The notes beneath the pieces were generated by a model that saw only the letters and a program-made list of their open reading frames with translations, searched no databases and was not told the DNA's origin. The position numbers and the translations under genes are program-made. Positions 48,950-60,600 of a stretch of DNA of 64,000 nt are shown in pieces. Origin of the DNA: Paralichthys olivaceus (lineage: Eukaryota > Chordata > Actinopteri > Pleuronectiformes > Paralichthyidae); assembly GCF_024713975.1 (NCBI RefSeq), contig NC_091114.1, forward strand, positions 8,528,001 to 8,592,000, in the 5' to 3' direction. The stretch's first letter is position 1. Every line of letters begins with the position of its first letter.

Positions 48950-49623
48950 AAAGGAGAAGTTCGGTTTTTTTTCAACCTGGTCCTTATTTCCAGCAACACA
49001 AGTGACTGGGGCATCCACAATACAGCCTCTAAATAACACATTATCTGCCGTGAAACTCTTGATTTACTATGAATCTCCAGCACAAGTTGCTTTGTTTACA
49101 TCCTGGGCTTTCACCGGGGTGACGTCACCGAGGCGCGCATCCACAGATCAGCTGACGATCAGCTGTGTTTGTTTACACGGAGTTTGCCGCTGCTAGTTTC
49201 GCGCAACATGGCAGAACACTGACCAGGTGCTTTACAGTACAGTATTCTTTTAAAGCAGCTGTGTCCTGGTGCTCGGGCGCATTCACCCGGTTAAAGGCTA
49301 GCTAACTTCAGCGGGCTAACGAGCAGCCTCGGAGCTAGCGTTAGCTTAGCGAACCGAGAGAAAGTTGTCTTCCTCTTTAATCGACAAACCGGGTGAATAC
49401 GCCCGAGCATTCATAGTAAATCAAGAGTTTCGCGGCAGATGATGTGTTATTTAGAGGCTGTTTTGTGGATGCCCCAGTCACTTGCGTTGTATGGATACAC
49501 GCCGATCGCGTGTGGCTCTAAAAGCGTCCGAAGGACTCCAAGTTACTCCAAACCTTTATGGGTGAGTAGATCTACACACCATATGCTGGAAATAAGGTTG
49601 AAAAAAACCCGAACTTCTCCTTT
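48950..49623. mobile_element. Fold-back (long inverted repeat) element
   Basis: Three pairs of inverted blocks in nested order: 48950-48995 with 49584-49623 (AAAGGAGAAGTTCGG at each tip), 48998-49074 with 49409-49486 (about 78 bp, above 90% alike by eye), and 49270-49292 with 49387-49409 (TGCTCGGGCGCATTCACCCG). The left arm lacks about 97 bp present in the right arm and has about 195 bp of its own. No coding capacity; no clear target-site duplication. Confidence 0.85.
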
Positions 49624-50779
49624 CAAGAGATAAAACTCTGCCCTGATGAATGTCATCATAACCCACTGCCATGCAGCTGTCCCTTAAGACTTACATCCAT
49701 TCATTCAAAGTGACTTGGAGCGAACACATATTCACATTAAAATGCAAAAAGGCTGAAGAGAAGAACGTCAGGAATAAGGAGTCAGGAGTCTGGAGGAGGT
49801 TTATGGATATTTTAAACCTTCTCCCATTAAGAATTCCTGACTGCACATGACAAACTGACTTCATTCAGTGTCATTCAAATCACTCGCAAAACATGTTGGT
49901 ATCATGAAACGAGTGAACCGTGCAGAGAGATGAGTATCTGATCTCACTGCTGATTGAATATGGCTTTAATTAAGAGACATACAGGACTACACTTGTAGCC
50001 TGTTGGTGCTGATGTGAGCCAGGCGGTGGCGCCAAAGCTCAGTTAGTACATGGGATAACCCCTCTGTGAGCCATTCAAACCAATGTGGACGTTCCACCTC
50101 TGCATCTCCAGTATTTTTTGATGGGACCCTGCAGGAATTTAAGAGAAATCACTTCAGTCGTAAAAACCCATGTTCCAGTTTTGGATGTGGAGTGAACTCA
50201 TGGTGGGGTTTGCGCATTGTCCACTCGTGTCGTCATCACAGTAAATCCACAAAATAAATAATAACCGACATCTCATCAGAATTCCAGACATCAAACAGTC
50301 CACAAAAGAGACAGACGCTGCAGGAGCATCTTTTATCTGAGCTGCTGCTGCTGGGCTCCTCCATGGACCTCTCCTCTCCTCTCCACGTGAGCTCCAGTGC
50401 ACACAGCTAAATAAAGATGAGCTCTTTTCTCATATCTGGAGTGTTTGGTGCGTCCCTCTGTCAAACTAAAGGTTTTCAAGCGTTTTTTTCCACAAAGGAC
50501 ACAATCAGTGTGTTAACTTTGCTGTCCTGCAGTTGTAGTGGCTGTTATTCTAAAAATAAAAGTAAAATGAATGAACACAAATCAACCAATTAATGATTTA
50601 TTATCTTTTGCGTGTTTGTTGTTTTATGGAGCCTTTACTTTGAGCCATACATGCGAATAAACATGAGAATATCAGCTAAATGCGTCTTGTACTCAGCAAT
50701 CTGTTAAATCTCACGTGCGAACATTATATCAAAAGGGCACTTCACGTTAACTAAGTGCGCGTCAATAAATTATGTTAAT

Positions 50780-51181
50780 CAGTCAGGACGGATTGGAGGC
50801 GTGTTGCTGGTGTAATCAGTGGGAGCACGCCTGCACAGTGGTAACGCTGCCTCCACCACATGTGCGCTGCCTTGTGTTTCCCCAGGCTTTCACTTGAGTG
50901 TGCATGAGGGCATTTTGTGCGCTAGACTACTGTGCAAGGTTCGGCGCAACAAGTTTGCAGGAGCCCCAGCGCGCCGCCGTGCACACAGGTTCACTTTGCT
51001 TTGGCTGGAGCAGAGAGGAGAGGGGCTCCGCTCGTCTGTCTGTCTGTGACCACAAAGTCCCTCTACGTGAGCGCAGCGTCGCAGCCAAGCGCGCGCACAC
51101 ACACTCTCACACAGATTAGTGTGCCACAAATTCGTGACTCCGCGCCAGATGCAGTTTGCTCCCCACAGCGCGTGTTACTGA
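50780..51181 (+). promoter_or_regulatory. col25a1: CpG-rich promoter and 5' UTR of col25a1
   Basis: Upstream of the start codon the base composition changes from AT-rich to CpG-rich (GCGCGCCGCCGTG near 50970, AAGCGCGCGCAC near 51088). This is the only such shift in the last 14 kb besides the coding exon, and fits a CpG-island promoter. The start site cannot be fixed from sequence. Confidence 0.55.
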
Positions 51182-51716
51182 ATGGAGATCGCGGAGGCAA
51201 GAGGAGCATCTAAGTGCGTGGAGAAAATGGAGAAAGTGGCACCTAAGAAGCGACGGCATTGCAGCACGACCCTGCTGAACATAATCTCGTCTTTATGTTC
51301 GGTGGGGTCCGTCGCCTTCTGCGTCCTTCTGAGCATTAACGCAGCGGACATTCAGAACCGGGTTGTGGATTTGGAGAATGTGAATGGCGGCCAGCCCTTT
51401 ATCCGCGCCACCGGTTACTCCACGGATGATTTGAACTCACTGGTTCAGCAGAGAGTTGATGAGCTGCTCTCGCAGGTAAGGCTCTTGCACTTGCTCTCAA
51501 TGAGTTGCTCTCAATGAACTGTCTTCAGCTGCTTAATTGGCCAAAACGCACTGACCCTGTTCACGCAAAACTTCCTCCAAACACTTACAATTTACGCAAA
51601 TCATCTTGTGCACGTGAATAAAATCTGCTTTCTTTTATAATTCCAGCGCTCCTATGAAAATTTTGTCAAGATTCGGACTGCCAGACAAACATCACCTGAA
51701 TGCAACTGCCCTCCAG
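51182..51716 (+). CDS. col25a1: Collagen alpha-1(XXV), first two coding exons; 3' part outside window
   Basis: Type II transmembrane collagen; in other vertebrates its furin-shed ectodomain binds amyloid fibrils, and it acts in motor axon-muscle contact. Exon 1 (51182-51475, phase 0) encodes a basic cytosolic tail (KVAPKKRRHC), one membrane span at about 30-51 (LLNIISSLCSVGSVAFCVLL) and a coiled-coil-like stem (IQNRVVDLENV, LVQQRVDELLSQ). Exon 2 (51647-51716) encodes RSYENFVKIRTARQTSPECN and CPP, ending in phase 1 inside a Gly codon, where the Gly-X-Y region should start. KIRTAR matches the furin site of human COL25A1. COL23A1 and COL13A1 share the plan but fit less well; the larp7 neighbourhood supports col25a1. 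A second in-frame ATG at 51227 is a possible start. Confidence 0.88.
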
Positions 51717-54235
51717 GTAAAGGAAACTACTTTCCTGTGTGTGAGTGTGAGAGTGTGTGTGTGACATTGGATTTGAAGCCTGTTTAAGTTGATGTAAGAA
51801 TGAACAGCTCCTTAATTTCTTCCATTCAAACTGATGACACACACCAGTTTGCCTGGATATGTGTTGATAGTCTGGTGGAGCTGTACTGTGACGGATGAGG
51901 ACAGCTGAATGGTCATTACGCATAACAGAGAGAAAGCTATTTAACTGTGGTCTATACATAGAGGTGCTGAGAGGTTTGACTTTTGATCTTGCCTGTTCAC
52001 TTAAGCCGCATGAAATATTATTTTCTCACCAGTAGATGGAAACATTTATTCCTCCAGTGTGGGTCAGTGCAATCATGTTAGGACAAGGTTGGATTAGTCA
52101 GAACATCAGTGAGGGAGATTTTGTTGAAGAGGATGCTGCACAGTTTGAACAGTGATGTTAAATAGTCTCTGCAAGTCATGGTTTTCACTATTGTGCATCA
52201 TCATTATTGGCGGCAAATCACTAAAATTTAAGGGATTGACAGCTCCAAGTTTGAAAATTAAAATGTATAGAATACCAGCTCTGGGGCATCTTAAACAAAT
52301 ATCCCTAGGGTTTTCTGTATGGATGTAAAATGCTGCCACATAAGCAAGTTCTAAATATGCAGTTTGAGTCCATTAAGACTCCTTTCCTCTTGTTGCAGAT
52401 TGATCAGTGCTATTCCTCATACAATTCAGAGCAATATAATTTTGGCACTGTTGAGTGAAAACCAGGTATTTTCTTTATTTCAGATGAAATTAAGGATTAA
52501 GTGTACTTTTAATGAGTTGAGGAAATTCTCCCATATCAGATAGATCAACCATTTATAAACCCATTGGATTGGTTTTATTGTTATTAAGCTGTTAACATGG
52601 GTGTTTTTCTTGGCTCACAAAGTTTACAAGATGAGTGTTTCCATGTGGATTTCTTCAGGATGCCACCAGACGTGTATTTCATTAATTTGCTCATGAGATG
52701 AAAAGTCAGTGGTCATTGACAATTGGTGTCACGAATGCCAAAGGTCTGCCAAACATGATCCTTGCCCCTTTTTGAAATGAGATAAAACTAGAATGTCACT
52801 CAGTAGAGCGCATAACCCCTTAAAATTCAACCAAGTTGCACCAAATTTCTCACACTCAAAGATTTCAGTTCGCTAAATGTGCAAGATTTATTTTTAATTT
52901 TTCTGAACTACAAGGTTATTTCCTACATGCTGCAAGAAACTGCTGTGTTTTCATAACTTTTAGAAGTTAGATGAGGAGGTATGTTTCTGTGTGGCTTTAG
53001 TCACCTTAAGTTGTGAATGTGATCCAGTGAATGTGTACTGTCGGAAACATAGATACATAGTGAGAGAGAGACAAAGAGGAGCATTGTGGGTAGATCTTTT
53101 TAGATGGACAACCCAGGTGTTGGCAAGCATCTGCAATGTAGGGCTGAAGTGTCCTTGAGCAAGACGCCGAATCCCAACTGAAGCCAGAGTCAAACAATAA
53201 AAAAAAAAAAATTCCCTCTTGTGGATACATGCATCACGCGATCAAACAAGTATTAGTCTCATGAAAGAAGAACCAAGAGCAGTGAAAGTGATAATCATGA
53301 ATAAATGGCGTGGTTTATCTTTGGCGAATGACTCATCTTGCTGAGTGAAAACGCCTGAATTAATGAGCCTGAAGTATTTACAACTATTAACCATAATGAG
53401 ACTCACAATCATGCTGCTCTCTGTTCTCAATCCCTATCATATGTCATGTGCTTTTTTTTCTTCTTCTTCTTCCTTCTCTCCCCCAATATTTTTGTAGAGG
53501 GCAGAAATAAAACAATAAAACATTTCACATGAAATGAAGCACGACAACGCTTAAACCATGGCGGTATAATCTTGATCTTGGAGAACTGTAGTTTGTTAAA
53601 GCTCTGTTCTGGGCTTTTTTTCAGGCCAGATTTATTTTTGCTCTATGAATGCTGAATGGGTTCACTCAATATTTATCCTCTCTTCTGTCGAGGGAGACGG
53701 CATGTGGCTCAGATGTGGTTTTTCTTTTTTCTTTGAGGGGAGGACAGTAATGTGCTTTTCACAGTCTTCACTTAATTGCTGTCAAAGAAGATGGAGTGGT
53801 TGCATAGACAGAGCAATGGTCCATGGCTTGGAGATATTTTATAGGTTGTCTCTGACTCTGAGTACGTTTTTCTTGTGCCATCTTTATCAGAGAAAGTCTG
53901 TCACTGATTTAGATTTAATGCTCATGTATTAATTAGTTAAAGAGCGGGAGGTTTTTGCTGATGTCTGTGTTGCTGTCATTTTAGGACTCGGTTATTAGCT
54001 TCTGCGTGACTGAAATCTTTTCAGGCACTGAGACTGGTTCTCAACCTGAAATGTTTCTTCAGCCACGCAATAGATGTAGCTGTAGGGCCGCGAATGTCAA
54101 CAGTTCATCACTTTGGTCCAGGCTGAAATAATGGATGGATTGCCTTGAAAAGTTTTAATAGACATTTGGAAACCTCTTAGGATGAATCCTATTGTCCTTA
54201 AATTTTCCTGCAGTGCCACCAGCAGCTGGCATATA

Positions 54236-54596
54236 CCTTGAGTTTGGCATTTTGTCCAGCACTTATGTCTATGATCTAATGCACACCAAGCTTTATTGTC
54301 TGTTTTATTCTAAATGGGGCCATAATTTACAAAATAACATCATGCTGTATTGATGGACATTTGAAACTAGAGATTGGGACCATCATCTCTGTATTTAAAT
54401 ATTTACTGATGTTATAAATCCAGTAAGACGAATGGTTGTTTCCTCATAGACTTCTATAAAAACTGACTTCTTTTTGCAACAACTGCAGTTGTCCTCTGCT
54501 GGTCTTTCAATAGAATAAAGGTTTTCACGCTTTTCCACATTGGCTTCACTTTCCAGACATGAAGTCTACGTCCATTTTTAAATACAGACTATGGTG
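54236..54596 (+). repeat. Interspersed repeat pair, copy 2
   Basis: Second copy, in col25a1 intron 2, with the same ordered blocks as 7612-8055 and a shorter internal length. No terminal inverted repeats found. Confidence 0.8.
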
Positions 54597-54879
54597 CCAC
54601 CGTGTGGTTGAGTTTTATCTTTTGGGTTGACATATCTCTACACCTATAGTGCATCATGGATAACCATGAAACTTGGTTGAACAATGCATTGTGTCCACAG
54701 CCCTGAATTTGAGTAAACCATTGATTTCTCATCTCGGGTCATCAGCTGGTAGAATTGTTTTATTTATGACTGTATATAAAGACATTCCCACCAGCCTCTG
54801 TACTTTGTTTATTATAATGTGAGCGTGTTAACCATCCTTGTGTTTACCTCGAAGTGCTGTTGTGTTCATACAGCCTCAG

Positions 54880-55022
<143 letters not shown>

Positions 55023-57429
55023 CCACTCCACCATTTTCAGATTAAACCTTTGTCAGAATTTCTGGACCACACGTCGGGTTTGAAAAACTGTTTTCACACC
55101 ATACAGCTGGTGTAAATAGTCTCTGGTGTAGGGGCAAAGAAAATAACTCTCAAACCAACCTGGTTTGAAAATGTCTATCGTCACACCCACTCTTTATGCC
55201 ACCTTGTGAAGCGAGTCCCCTTCTAAATAATTGTTAGTGTTTGCGGGCTGCTTTCCTTTTTTCATTTTTTGTACCTTCTCCTCCCCTGGGGTCTGAATTC
55301 CATTCAGGGCCTGTTGTTTAATGGGACTAATAAAATGTGCATTCTGCAAGCTCCGGTGCTTTGTGCTTTCCCTGTTTACTCACCCATACACCTCAAACCC
55401 ACCTCCCTCTCCCATACATCCCCCCTTTTCCCATTCTGCAGCATTTCTTGAAGTTTACGCTTCAAAAGGCCTGGTAGCCAAACAGCAGCTGAAGGTGCAC
55501 TGCAGGAGAAACAACAGTGTACCACTTGTTAATGTGCTGGACTTTTGTTTAACCAGGCCATAGTGGTGAGGGGAAGCAGGATGGTATGGACCCGATTTCA
55601 AATTGAGACCGGTAGTATCTGTTTTGCTTGTTTTGTCGGGTCTACATTCGATTCACTTCACAAGTGAGGGGGGGGAACCACACACACGCTGCGACTCTCA
55701 ACCCAATCACCTCTTCTCAGCTCCTTGTAGACAACCCGCTTCCCCCCTTTCCCCTGCCTCACACTGTGTAATCCCAGCAGCCTGATACAGTTACAGTTGT
55801 GCCAATCCCCTCAAATATCAACTTGGTGGGCAACTGGTAATTAATCCCCGACAGCTTTTTAAATTAAGCCCTCTGTGTGGTTTGGTGCTGGGAGGTGCCC
55901 TAATGGTCGTGTAATTACTGAGTGCAAGGTAAAGCTAAACAGGCTTCCAGGTAGCCACTGCTCCCAGCTGCTTCTGTTTAGGGGGGAGGCTATCGCTGTG
56001 AGCAAACGAGGCCGGAGGCGAATGGTGGAGCCTAGCTGATGGGCAATCATGATTTTGATTGCCGCTTAATTGCTTAAAGCGGAATCTACATGCAAACTGT
56101 AAGCATAATGCACTCCACTCAGTCAATAAAATCTTGCAGGCATAAAAAGCTTGACTCATTCAGCTCAGGTTGTACGTCAGTCCCAATAAATTAACATGAC
56201 GTGGTTTAAGTGAGGCATTTGCCGTAATTTCCAATTCTCAAACACAGTTTATTATAAAGGGCAGGATGCTGGAAATAGCACTGATGGTCTCTTTGTACCT
56301 TTGACTCAGCATTTTTCTTTCTTTTCCATCGGAGATGATGGAGCATGCCAGCTAAAAGCACTGGAAGTGAGTGGAGGGTTTGAAAGGGTGGCACACTTTT
56401 CTCCTATTTTACAATACATTACCCAGAGGGAACGCTCTGAATTGAGAGGAGAGGACATGGTTTTTATACGAGCAATGTCACAACAGTGCTCCACAGGAGA
56501 TTGAAGGTTCCTCAGGCTGGGAGAGCATTTCAAAAGGGGGGGAGCTGAATGGAAATGCTCGCGCCTAATAGTCTGTCTCGTGTGTCCTTGACCGTTTCCT
56601 GTCACTGATCCTAAATTATAATTTTTTTCTAAAGTAGGAAGCTTGGCTGGGATTTCCACCACAGATCACTCCACATTTGAAGAAAAGAATTGTCTCCAGT
56701 TTTGCATTCGCCCAAGAAATAGGCTGCGTTTGTTGTTTTGAAGATAGTTGAATGATGAATGTGCTGCATTTAGACTTCTCCTGGTCCCTCAACTCAAGCA
56801 TGACGCTCAAAGGAAGGTCTGAGCCAGTAAGATTTGCACTGTATTCAGAGTGGTGTTTGCTCATGTAGATGCTTTCTCTTTATCCTGCGTGGAAGCAAAT
56901 TTGTTGTGTAAATGTTGGACAAAAGAATTAAGGAGCGTCAAATTAGCAGTGCTGGCGACGATCTGGTGTTGATCCGACAAAACTCATCCTCCTTCATCCA
57001 GTAGAGGAGGGAAATCAGTGCCCCCCCAAATTGATGCTGATCCTCCATGGCCACAACGGCTTGACTCCTCTGCCTGTCTGTCAGAGCTGGGTGGCAACTC
57101 CACCACAAAAGGCCACTCACACACTGTCGCATCTGCATGGTGCCCTCTGACACCCCACTGAACTTTTCAATAATCCTCCCTCTAAACGTCTACTGAAGTC
57201 TCCTTTGTGATGGCTCGAGTTCACCTCCCTCACGCGCCCACGTGTCCCCCTCGTCCCTGAGACACAAGTATTCAAAGAACGTTTAATGGCCAAGGAGGAA
57301 CATCCAGTGTGGCCCTTCTGGAACAGCTGGTCTACTGTTTAATATGTTGATTTCTCTTCAACCCTTTAAGGCTCATTTATGCTCAACATTAAATACGGAA
57401 ACGGACTAAGCCCTCGGAGCAGTACCACA

Positions 57430-57635
57430 GGTAATCATGGTGGGGCCAGTGTAGCCAATAGACATTTCAACAATGGCGACATTGTTTATATGATCTTACT
57501 TTGCCCAGACAAAAGGAAAAAAAGCCGCTTTTGCCTCGTTATCACAGCCTCCTCCGTGATGCCATTTTAATTTATGTGAGAAACTCTTGAAACTGCCCCC
57601 TAGTGGATGTATTGCTTAACAACCATGCCAATGTA
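57430..57635 (-). repeat. CTCF-core repeat, copy C
   Basis: Reverse orientation. Read on the - strand: TTACATTGGCATGGTTGTTA, AAGCAATACATCCACTAG, GGGGGCAGTT, GAGGCAAAAGCGGC, GCAAAGTAAG and CTATTGGCTACACTGG. The CCACTAGGGGGCAG core (57592-57608) is a close match to the vertebrate CTCF consensus. Confidence 0.75.
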
Positions 57636-60600
57636 AGAGACGCATGGACGTTTATGGGTAGTGATGATTACATCGTTTGACGTATCTCTTCATACGTAAA
57701 AGCAGTATGAATGAGCCTTAAGGCCGCAATGATGTTTGAGGAGTTTTCTGTTTACTTTAACTCTAATGATCGGATCTAATTTTAACACATTATTTTACCA
57801 GCTTTTCTCATTTAATGTTACCTGGCGAAACATCTGATGTATATAGTCCATATTTCGTCTTTATGAATCATTATTGGCGTGATGCATGAATCCATAATCT
57901 GTAAAATGCAATTAAGCACTTGTCGCCTGTTTCCTTGCAGCAATCCCTTTTTCATGTGCTTTGACTGAAATTAAAGGAATGATTTTCCAGCGTCGGTTTC
58001 GAATCACATGTAATGCACGGCGATGCCAGTGCTCACCCATGTCATGGAAATTCTAGGGCTCCAGAAAAGAAAAAGAGTAACCCCTGAGGCACTCCCTACA
58101 CACTCTGCCGCCGCCCCCCACCCCTTCCCACCGCCTGTGGCTTTGTGCCCCAGGCCTCTCAGCCCTCGCAGGCAGGGACGGATGGGGGGTGAGGGCTACA
58201 GATGCTGCTGGTCTGCACTCCATCAGTCTAATAAGAACAGGCACTACAAATAAAACAGGCTGGTGTGCAGAAAAAAAGAAGCAGTGGGACGTGCTTCAGC
58301 AGGAAGCTATAATTTCACCAACGTGTGCCTGACATGCAAACTATGGTTAATATGGTTTTGCCACCATTCATGGGTAAAAAGATACATTTTCGATAAAAGA
58401 TGCATGACTGGTATTTGCAGAGTCTGTTTATTTCTTCGAAGCCACAGACTTGGAGCAGTATTAGCTCGAGAGCTTTTCCTTATCTTCAGCTCCTGAGTCC
58501 AAAAACAATGTACCTTGACACCAAGTCATTTTTCATTTCGTTCCTAAACCTGTAAGGGATGTACAGAAATGAATGGTGTGTGGAGGTGAGGTGAACTTTG
58601 TTTCATGTTTTAAAAATTCCAGACAACATTCTGCAACAATGTGTTTTCACAATGTGCATCATCAGAGGTTAAAACCTGGCACTAAACCACTTCACAGCAA
58701 ACAGCTAATGGCAAAAATCACTCATTCACACTATTGTTGAAAAGTGCAGTTGTTAACTGTTGTATAATGATGTCACAAAATGCTTTGAAAACTCAAACAG
58801 GATGTTATGTTATCAAGACGTTTAAATGTCTATGATGATGCTACAGTCAGAATATTTCATATATCTTAATTTCATTATTGCTTATTCGGAGATTAAGGGA
58901 ATCAAAAAATACTGTTTACTTGGTTTATTCAGATGATTTAATAAATGGACCAATATCAGAATGTTGATGTCCATGTTAACATCAGTCATTGTCTTTTGCT
59001 AAATTATACACAATGTACAAATATCGATCCCAACCTCCTGCTACATGCCCTTCACAGCATTTACTTTTGCAAAATTTTTATTGGAGCGAACATTTTTTGC
59101 GTACCCACTTTCCAATTTCCAAAACCTTCACTTTTTGACAAAAACAAGCAAGCAATCCAAAGACAGCGGGGATTCTAGCGATATTACTCAAAGTGGAAAG
59201 AGTGATGGAGGCAAGCAGAGTTTGCCCAGCAGCTGGCCAGATGACGTATGCTCCCAGACTCCCCGGGGACGCCACCAAGAGGTTAGACTCAAAGAAAACC
59301 AAAACGGGCTCTAAACAGTTGGATCAGAGTTTCCTGTCCTCTGAGCCACACATCACTTAGACGTCCAGTATTTTTTTTCTCAGTTAAGGGCTTGCTCTTA
59401 TTTTTTCCCTCCAGTCCTGTTCCATGTTCAGTGTTAGACGTCTTGCTTGAGATCTTGTCAGCTTGCTCAGCGCCCACTGCTCCAGACACGCTTCTCGCCA
59501 CCACTCACCACGGGACTTTCGCTTCCCTCGCTGGCTCTTCTTTCTCGAAGCTGTATGTGCTAAATGTGACATGAAATATGAGTTGTGCCTAAGATCTGAG
59601 AGACTAATAAACACGCAGAGCAAACACTTGTGCCCGTGTACTGGATCAGGAAATGCACCCGCTTGCAGACGATCCCACTCGCACACGTTTGGAGACGCTG
59701 CAGCTGTGCATGCGTGACGCCCTTACTCTAGCTTTTGTAACTCAGTCCACCAGCAGCAACTTGTTAATTTTATTTTAAAAGTAAAACACAGAGAAAACAT
59801 AAAATAAATGGTTGAAAGCTGCTCATTGACTACTGAAGCAAAAATGTAAAAAATATTGAAGAACACTTTATTTTTCCTTATTATATTTATGGATATGATT
59901 CCCCCTGTCACAAGTGATTATCCTGAATATGCAATGAAGTAATTGGACTCAATCACAAACAACAAATTCAGGAAGTTGCTAAATTTAACAAACAGTGGGG
60001 TGCAAACGTCTGATGACCCCTCTGTACATGCGACCCTGCGTCGGCGTTGGGAGCGATGGATTGATACACAGAAGGCTCGCCTCATGGTCTGGACATACAG
60101 CACAGACAGTGTTGCTTTTCAGGGGCCCCTCCCCTTGTATCTGATGAAGAGGAGGGTAGAAACAGCTGTGTAAGCCACAGTTAAGGCCTGGAAACCCAGT
60201 GGTGAGACAGACAACCCTTTGCACTTTAATTTAACCGGCTGGTTATATGATATGGACCAAGCAGGCTGGTTAGATTGTAATTTCTGACAGCTTGATAAAC
60301 AGCACTGATGCAGCCTGAAAATAGGTTTGTGTGATGTCTTAGTTTGAGACACTGTGGTGTAATGATGTGAACTGTGCTCGTCTGCGCACATCACTGAGGT
60401 CCTTTATAGTGGAGCAGTTTTCAATTGTTCTAAATTTGGCGAGTAGAAATTAGATTGTGGTTATGTAAGATTAGACGTGCAGTAGTAAGGTCAAAGTGAA
60501 ATGAGATACAAACAAATGAAATAATTGTCTGTTGGATAAAACTATTCCCTTGAATATCAGGGTTTATGATCAGAAACCGTACACAGCCGGTCTGTCAAGC

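Larger units (their letters stand above)
47170..50780. other. larp7 to col25a1 intergenic region
   Basis: 3.6 kb without a gene. Contains the larp7 3' UTR, a LINE reverse-transcriptase fossil (47560-47760), a teleost interspersed repeat (47908-48015), a possible LINE 3' tail (to about 48800) and the fold-back element (48950-49623). Confidence 0.6.

Noticed and set aside
59943..60224. Overlapping 76- and 79-codon frames on both strands in col25a1 intron 2
   Set aside because: Neither has a domain, and no splice context is visible.
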